A DNA stretch of 64,000 bases. It comes from Aedes albopictus (taxonomy: Eukaryota > Arthropoda > Insecta > Diptera > Culicidae). This document shows, piece by piece, positions 55,197 through 64,000 of the stretch. The translations under genes and the position numbers were made by a program. The stretch's first letter is position 1; each line of letters opens with the position of its first letter. Location: the NCBI RefSeq assembly GCF_035046485.1, contig NC_085138.1:20341440-20405439 (forward strand). The letters run 5' to 3'. The notes beneath the pieces are model-generated. The model saw only the letters and a list, made by a program, of their open reading frames with translations, did no database searches and had not been told where the DNA came from.

Positions 55197-57076
55197 CAGA
55201 GCCGTAGCGTGGTCCCATGGCGCCCTTGGCAAACATCCAGATTGGCGCCCCACGACAATTAAAGTTAATTTGCAAAAAAAACGTGGTCATTTATTTTCTT
55301 TTTCAAAGTTTCTTTAGTTGGATTTTTATGTTTCGTTTATTCTCTTACAGTATTTTCCACTTAATGGAAATTCCGACATCCTCAAACAATCTCCTTTAGA
55401 AATATTCTACGATTAATTCAATTTTTTTACCAGAATTTTCCATTAACTTTAGGAAAGGTTTCTTCTAAAGTTTAATCAAAATATTTCCCAGAAAATCTGT
55501 AAAAAATGTACAAATGTAAAAATGACGAATCATGAACATAAAGACATACCAGGAGGAAATACTGAAGAAATTTCTATATGAGTTTTTTCTGAAATCTCTG
55601 GAAAAAATCCTGCTGGAATCACTAAAGGAATTCCTGCAGGAATATCCGGAGGAATACCTGATGAAAACCCGGCAGATATTTCAGGAAGAGATTCCAATGA
55701 TATTCATGGGTAAATTCTCGCAGGAATGCCTGGAGCAGTTCCTGAAGATATGCCTGAAGGACTGCCTGTTAAAATGTGGAAAACCATCGGAAGAGTTTCT
55801 GAATTCTCGAAGGAATCCCTGAAAAAGTTTCCCTAAAAGGTTTTATGAAGAAATTCCTGGCGGAATCCATGGAAGGATTGGAAAAGAAACCTTTGGAGAA
55901 GTTTTGAATAAAATCAATGGCAGATTTTCTCACGAGATACCTGTGAAAATTTCTGAAAGAATTCCAAATTTATATTTTTTGGAAAAATCTATTGGGATGA
56001 AAAGTTTTCTAGAGGAATTCTAGTAGAAATTTATGGAGCAATCTCTAATGAACATGGAACAATTTTGGAAGGAAAAAAATGGCAGATTTTCTAAGTGATA
56101 TGAGGGATTTCTTCTTTCTAAAAAAACCAGAGGCATTTATGAAGGAATAGCTGGAGGAGTTTTTATAGGAACCCACAGCAGATCATTAATCATAATCCGT
56201 AACCCTTACAGATATTTTTGCAGGAATCTTAAAAAAACTGAGGGATATTTTGGAAAGTTTCTAAAGAAATTTGTTGAAGATTTTCCAGGACGAATCCAGG
56301 AAAAAAAGTGAAATAAATATTGAGAAAAAGAAGTATCAACCCTTAGAAGAATTTTTGAAGGAACCAGTGAAAGAATTCCTAAAAGTATCCTTGAAGAAAA
56401 CAATTTCTGAAATATTTTTGAAAGAATATCTGCAGAAGTTTCTTCATGTAACTATGGAAGATTATCCAATAAAATTCCTGAAAAAAGATCCGGAGGAATC
56501 CTTTGAATAATTTCTGAAAAAAATCCTATATAACTTCCTGAAAGCCTCTCTGGAGGACTTTCCAAGGGAATCCTTCGAGAATCCAGAAGAAATTCTGTGA
56601 GTTGAGGAAATAGAAAGAAAATCTCACTGATAGTTTTTGGGCGAACTTGTAAGGTTGTGCTAAATTTACAAGAGTTTTAAGCCCAAAGAAACATAAACAT
56701 GAACTGAAAGAGCATCATCTGAATATTTTACATTTAAAATACTGCGAACGAATGAATCCGACGAATGACCTCGGAAGTAACCTCAAGAATGTTTAGGAAT
56801 CATTAGAAAGAAACTTTCACTAGAATGGTCATTGAAAAACAATAAAATAGTTTCTCTACATTATGGTATTCCAAATAATTTGGAAAAATCTAAATTTTTG
56901 AGAATTCGGAAGAACGTAAAAAGAAATTACCAGTCTTAGATACTTTAAACAGTGAAAGCTTGATAACATTCATGCTGTTTGCTTTTAGCATCAGGCCTTT
57001 TCGGCGCCCCTCTGAGGTTGGCGCCCTTGGCGGGGGCCAACCTGGCCAACCTGGCCAACCGCACGCTACGGCTCTG
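55197..57076. mobile_element. non-autonomous hAT element carrying a 12-nt repeat array, 1.88 kb
   Basis: Ends CAGAGCCGTAGCGTG and CACGCTACGGCTCTG are perfect complements. An 8-bp duplication ATGGCAGC flanks it (55189-55196, 57077-57084). The other arm of the host palindrome has a single ATGGCAGC with no insertion. Subterminal GGCGCCCTTGGC motifs occur at both ends. The interior is largely the 12-nt repeat. No transposase. Confidence 0.9.
55540..56600. repeat. 12-nt degenerate repeat array inside a hAT element
   Basis: GGAATCCCTGAA-type units with 4-residue periodic frames (55532-55822, 56271-56510). The same unit as in the other arrays of the window, here wholly inside the element 55197-57076. 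Confidence 0.75.
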
Positions 57077-57890
57077 ATGGCAGCACCCCTCGTCTTTGCC
57101 AATACATGAAAAATCCAAGTTTTTCATTCCATTTCTTAATTTATAGCTTTGAAACTATAAAATATACACATTTGTGACTTTCGGCTTTTTTGAAGAAAAT
57201 TGTTGGAGGAATCCAGGAAAAATATTTTTCGATACAGTGTTGCCAAACATGTTATTTTTGAATTTTAAAATTTAAAATCGATTCTTCGTCAAATGAGTAT
57301 ATTTTGATATCAAAAATTTTGATTCCACGTGTTTATCAGACATTTTCCAATCGAAAAAGCTTAACTCCCCGAGGTCTTTTGGCCGTTCCAGAGATACAGC
57401 GTTTTTAAGCTTGAAAACCGTTTTTCTCTAATATATAAAATAAGTCCAATTTACAAGTTTCGCTAAGAAAACATTATTCGATGCAATTTAAAGGTGATTT
57501 GGGCTGATTTGGACCAAGGAGAATAGAAAACTATGTAAAAGTAATAATATGACAGTGTTGCCAGTTTATCAATTATGGATTTATTAGAATGGATAACAAT
57601 AAATGGTTGAAGTTTAAAATTTATGTATTATAATTCTTATTTCAATTGAAATTCTACCTCTCTCTCGTTGAAATTCTTCCTATGTAAACATTAAGGTTGA
57701 CGAAAGTGTTGTCAGACATTTTAATTTTAGTATAAAAATCTACAAGAGAACTTTTGTATCAAATCAAATTATCAAGCAAGAATCATAAATTCCTTTTTTA
57801 CAATTTTATTACTATTGGCAACACTGAACCTTGATAGTTTTCGTTTGGTGAGCAACTTCTTATTCTGTTTATCCGTTGTTTTGAACTTGT

Positions 57891-58467
57891 ACGGGGAAAG
57901 AAAAGTTCCCAAAAGTGAGTTCAGTTAACTCCATTGACTCGCATACAGAGTACTTAGAGTAGAAGTTTTTTCTACCCAACCGCCAGTTCAAATTACTCAA
58001 CTATCAATACTATGTCACTTACTCAGTTTTGGCCAATCTTAATGTTGTTTGAGTGCCTGGATAATTACACCTTGTACGCACTCCCGGGTTGCTAGTCTTT
58101 TAAATGTTCCATCTAATCCTTCGCTTGGTCCTTTTTCATGTGCGAAACAATGCAACTCTACGGGAACTCAAAAATCCTTCTCGTGACACTTTTACATTTG
58201 AACTAACTGTTGAGCTCTTTTTGCATCCTCTCTGATTCGCTCTCTTTATTGTTGTCAAAAAAAAAAGGACAAAACAACTCAATTTTGGAAATTCAATGCG
58301 GGAAGCCAAAAATGAGTAAGTGATATAGTATTGATAGTTGAGTAATTTGAACTGGCGGTTGAGTAAAAAGAATACTCTAAGTATTCTGTCCGTATGCGAG
58401 TTAATGGAAATTGCTCACCTCAAGGTTGGGTGGATTGAACTCACTTTTGGGAACTTTTCTTTCCCCG
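57891..58467. mobile_element. nested foldback element, CGGGGAAAG ends, TA target site
   Basis: CGGGGAAAGAAAAGTTCCC and GGGAACTTTTCTTTCCCCG are complements flanked by TA (57889-57890, 58468-58469). The mirrored stretch goes inward past GTAATTTGAACTGGCGGTTG-like sequence. 577 bp, non-coding. Confidence 0.85.
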
Positions 58468-58822
58468 TACGAAGCGTCGGAGTATGAGAACATAAGGTTG
58501 TTTTTGATCTCAAATCGGACTGAAAGGCTAGAAAATCCTAAAAATACACCAAGAACAGTCGGAATCAATTAGCGTAATTCTGAACCATGAATAAATGTCA
58601 GTGAACATTTTAATTTACCACTGCCCTTATTAAAGGTTTGTTCAAAGAATAAAAAGTTGCACACCAAACGAAAACTATCAAGGAATTTATGATTCTTGCT
58701 TGATAATTTGATTTGATACAAAAGTTCTCATGTAGATTTTTATAATAAAATTAAAATGTCTGGAAACACTTTCGTCAACCTTAATGTTTACATAGGTAGA
58801 ATTTCAATTGAAATAAGGATTA

Positions 58823-59127
58823 TCTTCTATATATATAAAAATGAGTTTGAAGTCCCTTTGAGGCAACAAAACTCACGAACGGATGAACCGATCAGCATGA
58901 CCCTTGCACGGTTCGATTCGTAATTATGCGAGCTGTGTTTATATGTAGAAAAAGTTGCGAAAAATTAACTAAAAAGTAAGAAAATTAATGAAATACAGAT
59001 TTTTTACCATCTGGGAAGAAAATCAATACGATCGAATTGAAATCAATCTAGAGTGCTGTGCCTTAGTGACCTTAACAATTGTCAAACCACAACAACCTGG
59101 CAAGACAAAGTTTGCCGGGACAGCTAG
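58823..59127 (+). mobile_element. non-autonomous Helitron with documented empty site, 305 bp
   Basis: Begins TCTTCTATATATATAAAAATG after ATTA and ends in the hairpin GGCAA...TTGCC and CAGCTAG before TAATAC. The other arm of the host palindrome (about 57610-57640, complement) reads ATTATAATAC with no insert, proving insertion between A and T without duplication. Confidence 0.92.
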
Positions 59128-59864
59128 TAATACATAAATTTAAAACTTTAGCAATTTATTGTTATTCATTCTAATAAATCCATAATTGATAGACTGGCAA
59201 CACTGTCATATTATTATTTTTACATAGTTTTCTATTCTCCTTGGTCTAAATCAGCCCAAATCACCTTTAAATTGCATCAAATAATGTTTTCTTAGCGAAA
59301 CTTGTAAATTGGACTTATTTTATATATTAGAGAAAAACGGGTTTCAAGCTTAAAAACGCTGTATCTCTGGAACGGCCAAAAAGACCTCGGGGAGTTAAGC
59401 TTTTTCGATTGGAAAATGTCTGATAAACACGATGGAATCAAAATTTTTGAAATCAAAATATACTCATTTGACGAAAAATCGATTTTAAATTTTAAAATTC
59501 AAAAATAACATGTTTGGCAACACTGTATTGAAAAAATAATATTTTTCCTGGATTCCTCCAACAATTTTCTCCAAAAAAGCCAAAAGTCACAAATGTGTAT
59601 ATTGTATAGTTTCAAAGCTATAAATTAAGAAAAGGAAGGAAAAACTTGGATTTTTCATGTATTGGCAAAGACGAGGGGTGCTGCCATGGGCCGAGGGGTG
59701 GGTGATCCGATCGGCACCAAAATTTGGATTTAATCTTCCTCCATTTGAACAAACATTCCAACAAAATTTGGTCAAAATCCGTGATAGTCGATAACACGCG
59801 GTGTGTACACTTGGTATGGAATGACCCATATTCTAATTTGAAAGTGTACTAGACAATAAGCATT

Positions 59865-60343
59865 CAAGAAATCTTCTAAGGGTTCCTTCTGAAAATTTCT
59901 CAGGTATTCTTCCAAAGATTCCCCCAATGATTATATTAGGAATTCTTCCAGTGATTGCTTTGGCAACTTCTCCAATGATTTTTTCAATAATTTTCCCAAG
60001 GATTTTCTCAAGATTTCTTTCATGGAATTATTCAGGAATTCTTTGAAAGATTTCATTCGCAAATGCTTCCGAAAAATCGTTCAGGCATTACTCCATGTAT
60101 TCCTCCAAGGTTTCCGCCAAGAATATTATCATGGAATAAAATAATTTCCAAAGGTTACCTAAAAATTACTTCAAATATTTCTTTAAAATATCCTTCAGTG
60201 GGATGTCAGCAGTAATTCCTCTTCAGTTTTCCTTCGTAAATACCCCAAGACTTCTCCCAAAAAATCCTTCTGAAATTTATGCAAGAATTCCAGAAAATTC
60301 ATCCAAAGATTTTCTAAAGGGTTTTACGACAGGAAACTTTATA
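59865..60343. repeat. 12-nt degenerate repeat array
   Basis: TTCTTCCAAGG/TTCCTCCAAG units, same orientation as 1-2075. Confidence 0.65.
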
Positions 60344-60550
60344 GAAAAGGAAAATGGCTATCTCACTCTTTTAAATCTAGCATGATTTTAATCACAATCT
60401 CGAAACGGCAGGATTTGTTCAGGGTCGATAGACGGTAGATATGACTGCCGTTTAAAAAGGCCAAATCTTCGAGCCGAAACGTCGAGAATGTAGATAAAAA
60501 TCGTTCATAATTTTGATTGAGAAAAACTGAGAAAGCCATTTGCCTTTTCC
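60344..60550. mobile_element. MITE in a 12-nt array
   Basis: GAAAAGGAAAATGGCTATCT on the left mirrors AGAAAGCCATTTGCCTTTTC on the right. About 207 bp; ends approximate and no target duplication defined. Confidence 0.6.
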
Positions 60551-61060
60551 TTCTCCAAAGATTTTGAAATTCTTCCAAGGATTGCTCTAGGAATTTCCCC
60601 AAGTATTTATTTAAGATTGTCTACATAGACTACTTCAGAAATTTCGTCTACATTGATTATTCCAGTAATTTCTTCGATTATTCCTTCAGGAACTCTTTCG
60701 TGAATGCCCTCTAAGGTTTTCATCAGGAATATATCCAAGGATTCTTTCATATATTTCTCTGAGATTGTTTCCTGGCATTCCTCTATACTTTTCAGAAAAT
60801 TCGTCAAAGATTCCCGTGAAACATGGTTCAAGAACACCTTTGAGAATTCTTCAAAAGATTTATTCCGGAATTACTTTCAAGGATTCTGAAAGGAACTCAC
60901 AATTATATCTAAAAATTTCTTTAAAATATTTTCCAAAGCGATTTTTTTTAGGGATTCCTTCAAGAATTCCTACTAGAATCCCCCCAAAGGTTAATTCTGT
61001 AGTTCATCCTACGGTTGCTCCAGGAATTCCTTCAAAGGATTCTTTCAAGGATTACATTTT
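60551..61060. repeat. 12-nt degenerate repeat array, continued
   Basis: The array resumes after the MITE and fades near 61060. Confidence 0.65.
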
Positions 61061-61733
61061 GTCATCACATTCAACAACATGTACGACTGTTGGCTGGGGA
61101 TCAACTTTGAATTCGATGGCACAAACCGCAGGGAGTCAACTATTTGGAAAAACCATTTAGAACATTTAAAATTATTAGGGTTTCTTTTGACCTGGAAAAA
61201 ACCTGGAATTATCAGGAAATTCTAGAAGAGTCAATTAGGGAATTTTTGGTAATCAGAATTATTTCCTAAAAATACTATGATTTGTTGAACAAATAACGCC
61301 ACTAAATACAATTACAAGTTTTATGCAAAGCTCATGGATTCGATTCTGACAGATCTCTGAAAAGAATTGGTGAACGAAGCTTTGGAAAAATTTTCCTATA
61401 GAGTTCCTTTGTGCCTTTATTCAAAAATTATGCTAAAGGGGCCATTAGACTGTTTGTCATAATGACAAATATTTGCCATGGTAGTCCGACATTCATCCGA
61501 GGTTGCCATGATTTACGTTGTGTTGGTCATTTGTTGGGCTTGTTTGGCCAAATGTTTGTCAAGTCTGATGGGACCTTAAAAGTCTATGATTTTTTAGCAA
61601 TATGAGTCTTTCCAGATTATTGTAAAAGTAATTGCAGTGTTTACTAAAGGTTTCATTAGGAAATGACTAAAATATTCTTTCCCCGTAAACACGGTGAATA
61701 CATTTTCACAGTGAAGTTTGCAGTTTTGAGCGA
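61061..61733. other. unassigned region with one small TIR element
   Basis: No gene seen. The hairpin-like element at 61436-61576 is listed separately; the rest is AT-rich and not recognised. Confidence 0.35.
61436..61576. mobile_element. 141-bp MITE, TA target site
   Basis: AAGGGGCCATTAGACTGTTTG on the left and CAAGTCTGATGGGACCT on the right are imperfect complements, flanked by TA (61434-61435, 61577-61578). Internal GTTTGTCATAATGACAAA is itself palindromic. Confidence 0.55.
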
Positions 61734-62002
61734 GGGGTCTCCAGGTAGCCTAGTGGTTAAGGTTATGGATCGCCAATCCAGAGACGGCGGGTTCGATTCC
61801 CTTTCCGGTCGGGAAAATTTTCTCGACTCCCTGGGCATAATGTTTCATTGTACTTGCCTCACAATATACAAATTCATACAATGGCAGGCAAAAAAAGCCC
61901 TTCAATTAATAACTGTGGAAGTGCTCAAAGAACACTAAGTTGAAGCGAGGCAGGCCAAGTCCCAGTGGGGACGTCGAGCCATAAAGAAGAAGAAGAAGAA
62001 GA
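61734..62002 (+). mobile_element. tRNA-derived SINE (Feilai-like), full length
   Basis: Head with A box TAGCCTAGTGGTTAAGG and B box GGCGGGTTCGATTCCC, then a body containing AGTGCTCAAAGAACACTAAG and CCCAGTGGGGACGT, and a (GAA)n tail. The body resembles the SINE at 2122-2407 in its last 80 bp. A target duplication was not identified. Confidence 0.8.
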
Positions 62003-62109
62003 ATCTGGAATGGTGTGATTTGATGAGATCGCATTAGTTTGGTCAAGCTTTCTCTCTTACACATATTTATCGCTTGCATTGATTTTGTTCACTTTGGTTA
62101 TTCCGGCGT

Positions 62110-62720
62110 AGCTCCCAACGCTAATTCTGTAATACATTGATAACCTGATGATCAAAAACTCTGCGGTTTCATGTGTTGCGTACATGGGTTTGGTTCCATT
62201 TCATATTTAGCCACTTTCAACGGGACACCCGGAACTGGTTTCGGAACAGTTCCGGTTGTCCCAAATATGGTCTGAGACTATTTTATCACTAATCGTTCAT
62301 TGGGTTATCGAAAAAGTCGCAATTTGATGTGTCGTATGCATGGGTTTGGTTCACTGTTACGTTTGACCACTTCCGGCGGGACACCCAAAACCGATTCCAG
62401 GACACCACCGGTTGTCCCAAATATGGTCTGAGACTATTTCATTGTTAACTGTTCATCAGGTTACCAAAAAGCAGTATCGCTTGTATGAGTTTGGTTCACT
62501 ATTATATTTAACTTCCAGTGGGACAACCGGAACCGGTTCCGGGACACTACCGGTTGTCCCAAATTATGGTCCGAGACTATTTTCTAACTAACCGTTCATA
62601 AGGTTATCAAAAAAGCTGCTATTTGATGTGCCGCATGTATGAGTTTGGTTCACTTCAACATTTTATTACGGGACACCCGGGAATGATAACACTACCGGTA
62701 GTAACTTATGTGGTAGGGAA
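62110..62720. repeat. about 150-bp tandem repeat, 3-4 units
   Basis: GGTTGTCCCAAATATGG-type markers at 62254, 62410 and 62552 (spacing 156 and 142) and a weaker unit to about 62720. Each unit includes TGGTTTGGTTCACT and GGGACACCCGGAACCGG-like segments. Confidence 0.7.
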
Positions 62721-63039
62721 GGGGAACCATCTCGGCAGGGGTCCTATTTCGGACACTTTTCTACTATAACTCAGCCAATTCTGAATCAATTGACACCATT
62801 TTTGGAACACGATGAGACACGTATAGTATCTAGCCGTGTACAAAATTTCAAGTCAATTGGTTTGGAATTACCGGTCGCTGCCCAAGTGGTTCGTTACCCT
62901 ATGTGCTTATATTCCTACTAAACGATCAACAGATTATCGAAAAAGCCACGATCTGATGTACCGTATGCTATTTTTTACAGTTCAATGTACTAGTTTTCAC
63001 GTAAATCGTCAAATTTTATCCAGATTTAGTTGATTGCGA

Positions 63040-63260
63040 AAGATCTCAAGGTGATCGAAAGGTGGAAGCAGTACTTCAACGAACACTGCGAGAAACTTAT
63101 GGGTGGCATCCAAAATCAAGCTAAAACTAACAAAGAAGCTAGTAAGGATGCAGTACCAGCTGAACTAATTCAAGACGGTCCGGATCGGGAAAATCGAACT
63201 TCTATCGGAAGAGTAGCAGGAAAAAAAACAGAAGGAACAGTTTCAAATGGAAGATGTATG
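63040..63260 (+). pseudogene. LINE ORF2 linker fragment
   Basis: GTGATCGAAAGGTGGAAGCA matches 39515-39534 of the LINE at 37600, and the frame encodes VIERWKQYFNEHCEKLMGG, equivalent to the region just before the reverse transcriptase. A short isolated piece, otherwise truncated. Confidence 0.6.
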
Positions 63261-64000
63261 CAAAAAGGTGAGCGAAACTTCTCAACCGATGCATTATTTC
63301 CACGAATTCCGATTAGTTTGTCTGCTTCTCGGATATGATATGGAAAGCCAGAACATCAGAAACGATATATCGACTATAGACTATATTCTATATTCTATAT
63401 TCTATAGAACAGCACATTTCAGTCTTGCCATAGGTGGATTATTTCAGGTGTTTTTTTTTTCATTACCACTTGCTACCACTGATACTTACGACTGTGATGA
63501 GCGAATACACGGGAACTGCGCTTCCGGGGAAGCAACTTGAACGCCTCGGAGTGGCTACTATTATGTAAATGTATGAATTAATGAAGCAAAAACTACCAAA
63601 AACTTGTTTCGGCTGCTGGGCTTATGCACGACAACGAGTGAAACAGAATGAACGCAAGGTTGATAACGCAGATGATGATGAGGATGGGTGTGGTCCAACC
63701 GGTGGCGTGAAGCTTCTAATGGAGCTCTCAGCTGTGTTCTCTGACCCGTAAATAATAACAAACTCCACATGCACTCTGTGTATCACTCGTGTACGTACCT
63801 ACAACACCACCGACCGGCTCAATCAACGTTTTACGGGGTACTGAAACTGAATTGATGATGGACCTGATTGCGCCACTTGCTCGCAGTAATAGGTTGCAAT
63901 CGCGCTTCTATGGCTAGTTTCGCGCGCGCTGCGGTGCTAAAGTAGGGGTGATCGAAAATCATCGTGTACAGAAGAAGTGGACATCCGATTTGAAGAGTCG
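63261..64000. other. unassigned right end
   Basis: A TATTCTA 7-mer tandem run lies at about 63383-63408. Short frames (for example 63247-63540) show no recognisable domain. A GA-rich GATGATGATGAGGATG stretch is at about 63671. No gene can be supported. Confidence 0.3.

Larger units (their letters stand above)
55042..59829. mobile_element. large foldback element with three nested transposons
   Basis: The ends ATGGGTCATTCCATA and TATGGAATGACCCAT are complements. The left arm (55042-about 57870) is mirrored by the right arm (about 58500-59829) once insertions are removed: a hAT element (55197-57076) in the left arm, a Helitron (58823-59127) in the right arm, and a smaller foldback (57891-58467) near the centre. 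No coding frame remains. The TA-like target site is not certain. Confidence 0.82.

Noticed and set aside
63247..63540. A possible new gene near the right end
   Set aside because: No domain; the frame begins in LINE debris and includes a simple repeat.

Overview
The window reads as nuclear DNA of an Aedes-type (culicine) mosquito. It holds a small cluster of intron-poor genes in a very large amount of transposon and tandem-repeat DNA, tRNA-derived SINEs ending in (GAA)n, many foldback/TIR elements with TA target duplications, and broken Ty1/copia and non-LTR elements. The species call is inference from this repeat style; nothing here fixes it.

Only five genes look intact. All are EcKinase-like proteins (EcKL; DUF227/CHK kinase fold). 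EcKL-1 (7333-8601, +) has one exon. EcKL-2 (13291-14803, -), EcKL-3 (23608-25225, -), EcKL-4 (33974-35269, -) and EcKL-5 (52964-54707, +) each have two exons, split by a 58-61 bp phase-0 intron at the same place, just after the HGDxWxNN catalytic loop. EcKL-2 and EcKL-3 lie in a roughly 2.1 kb segmental duplication. All five keep the kinase residues. Genes 2, 3 and 5 add acidic N-terminal extensions; that of gene 5 is built from an 18-residue tandem repeat. Genes 2-5 share a promoter plan: GATAAG box(es) about 55-80 bp upstream of a TCAGT/CCAGT initiator-like site, which is 45-65 bp before the ATG. The family is known for ecdysteroid phosphorylation (ecdysteroid 22-kinase) and is proposed to phosphorylate xenobiotics, so the likely joint role is steroid or xenobiotic conjugation; the substrates cannot be read here.

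Layout: 1-3.5 kb, 12-nt repeat array with SINEs; 3.5-6.5 kb, deleted copia element carrying two hAT-type insertions; 7.3-8.6 kb, EcKL-1; 9.1-10.1 kb, TA-flanked foldback; 10.4-12.4 kb, 12-nt array; 13.0-15.0 kb, EcKL-2 duplicon; 15.1-21.9 kb, 12-nt arrays with several TIR elements and a Helitron; 23.3-25.5 kb, EcKL-3 duplicon; 26.7-30.4 kb, 24-nt and 12-nt arrays; 30.8-33.4 kb, degraded copia; 34.0-35.3 kb, EcKL-4; 37.6-44.7 kb, non-LTR retrotransposon split by a MITE, a 330-bp tandem array and a TIR element that contains a 163-bp satellite; 44.7-47.7 kb, two TIR elements and a SINE; 47.8-49.5 kb, third copia; 50.4-52.3 kb, foldback; 53.0-54.7 kb, EcKL-5; 55.0-59.8 kb, nested palindrome holding a hAT element, a smaller foldback and a Helitron; 59.9-64 kb, arrays, a SINE, a 150-bp tandem repeat and LINE debris.

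The most striking points are the shared GATA-plus-initiator architecture of the EcKL genes, the codon-varied 54-bp coding minisatellite of EcKL-5, the 55-60 kb palindrome whose opposite arm preserves the empty sites of two nested transposons, a hAT element that carries the dispersed 12-nt repeat, and a satellite array sitting inside a TA-flanked transposon.
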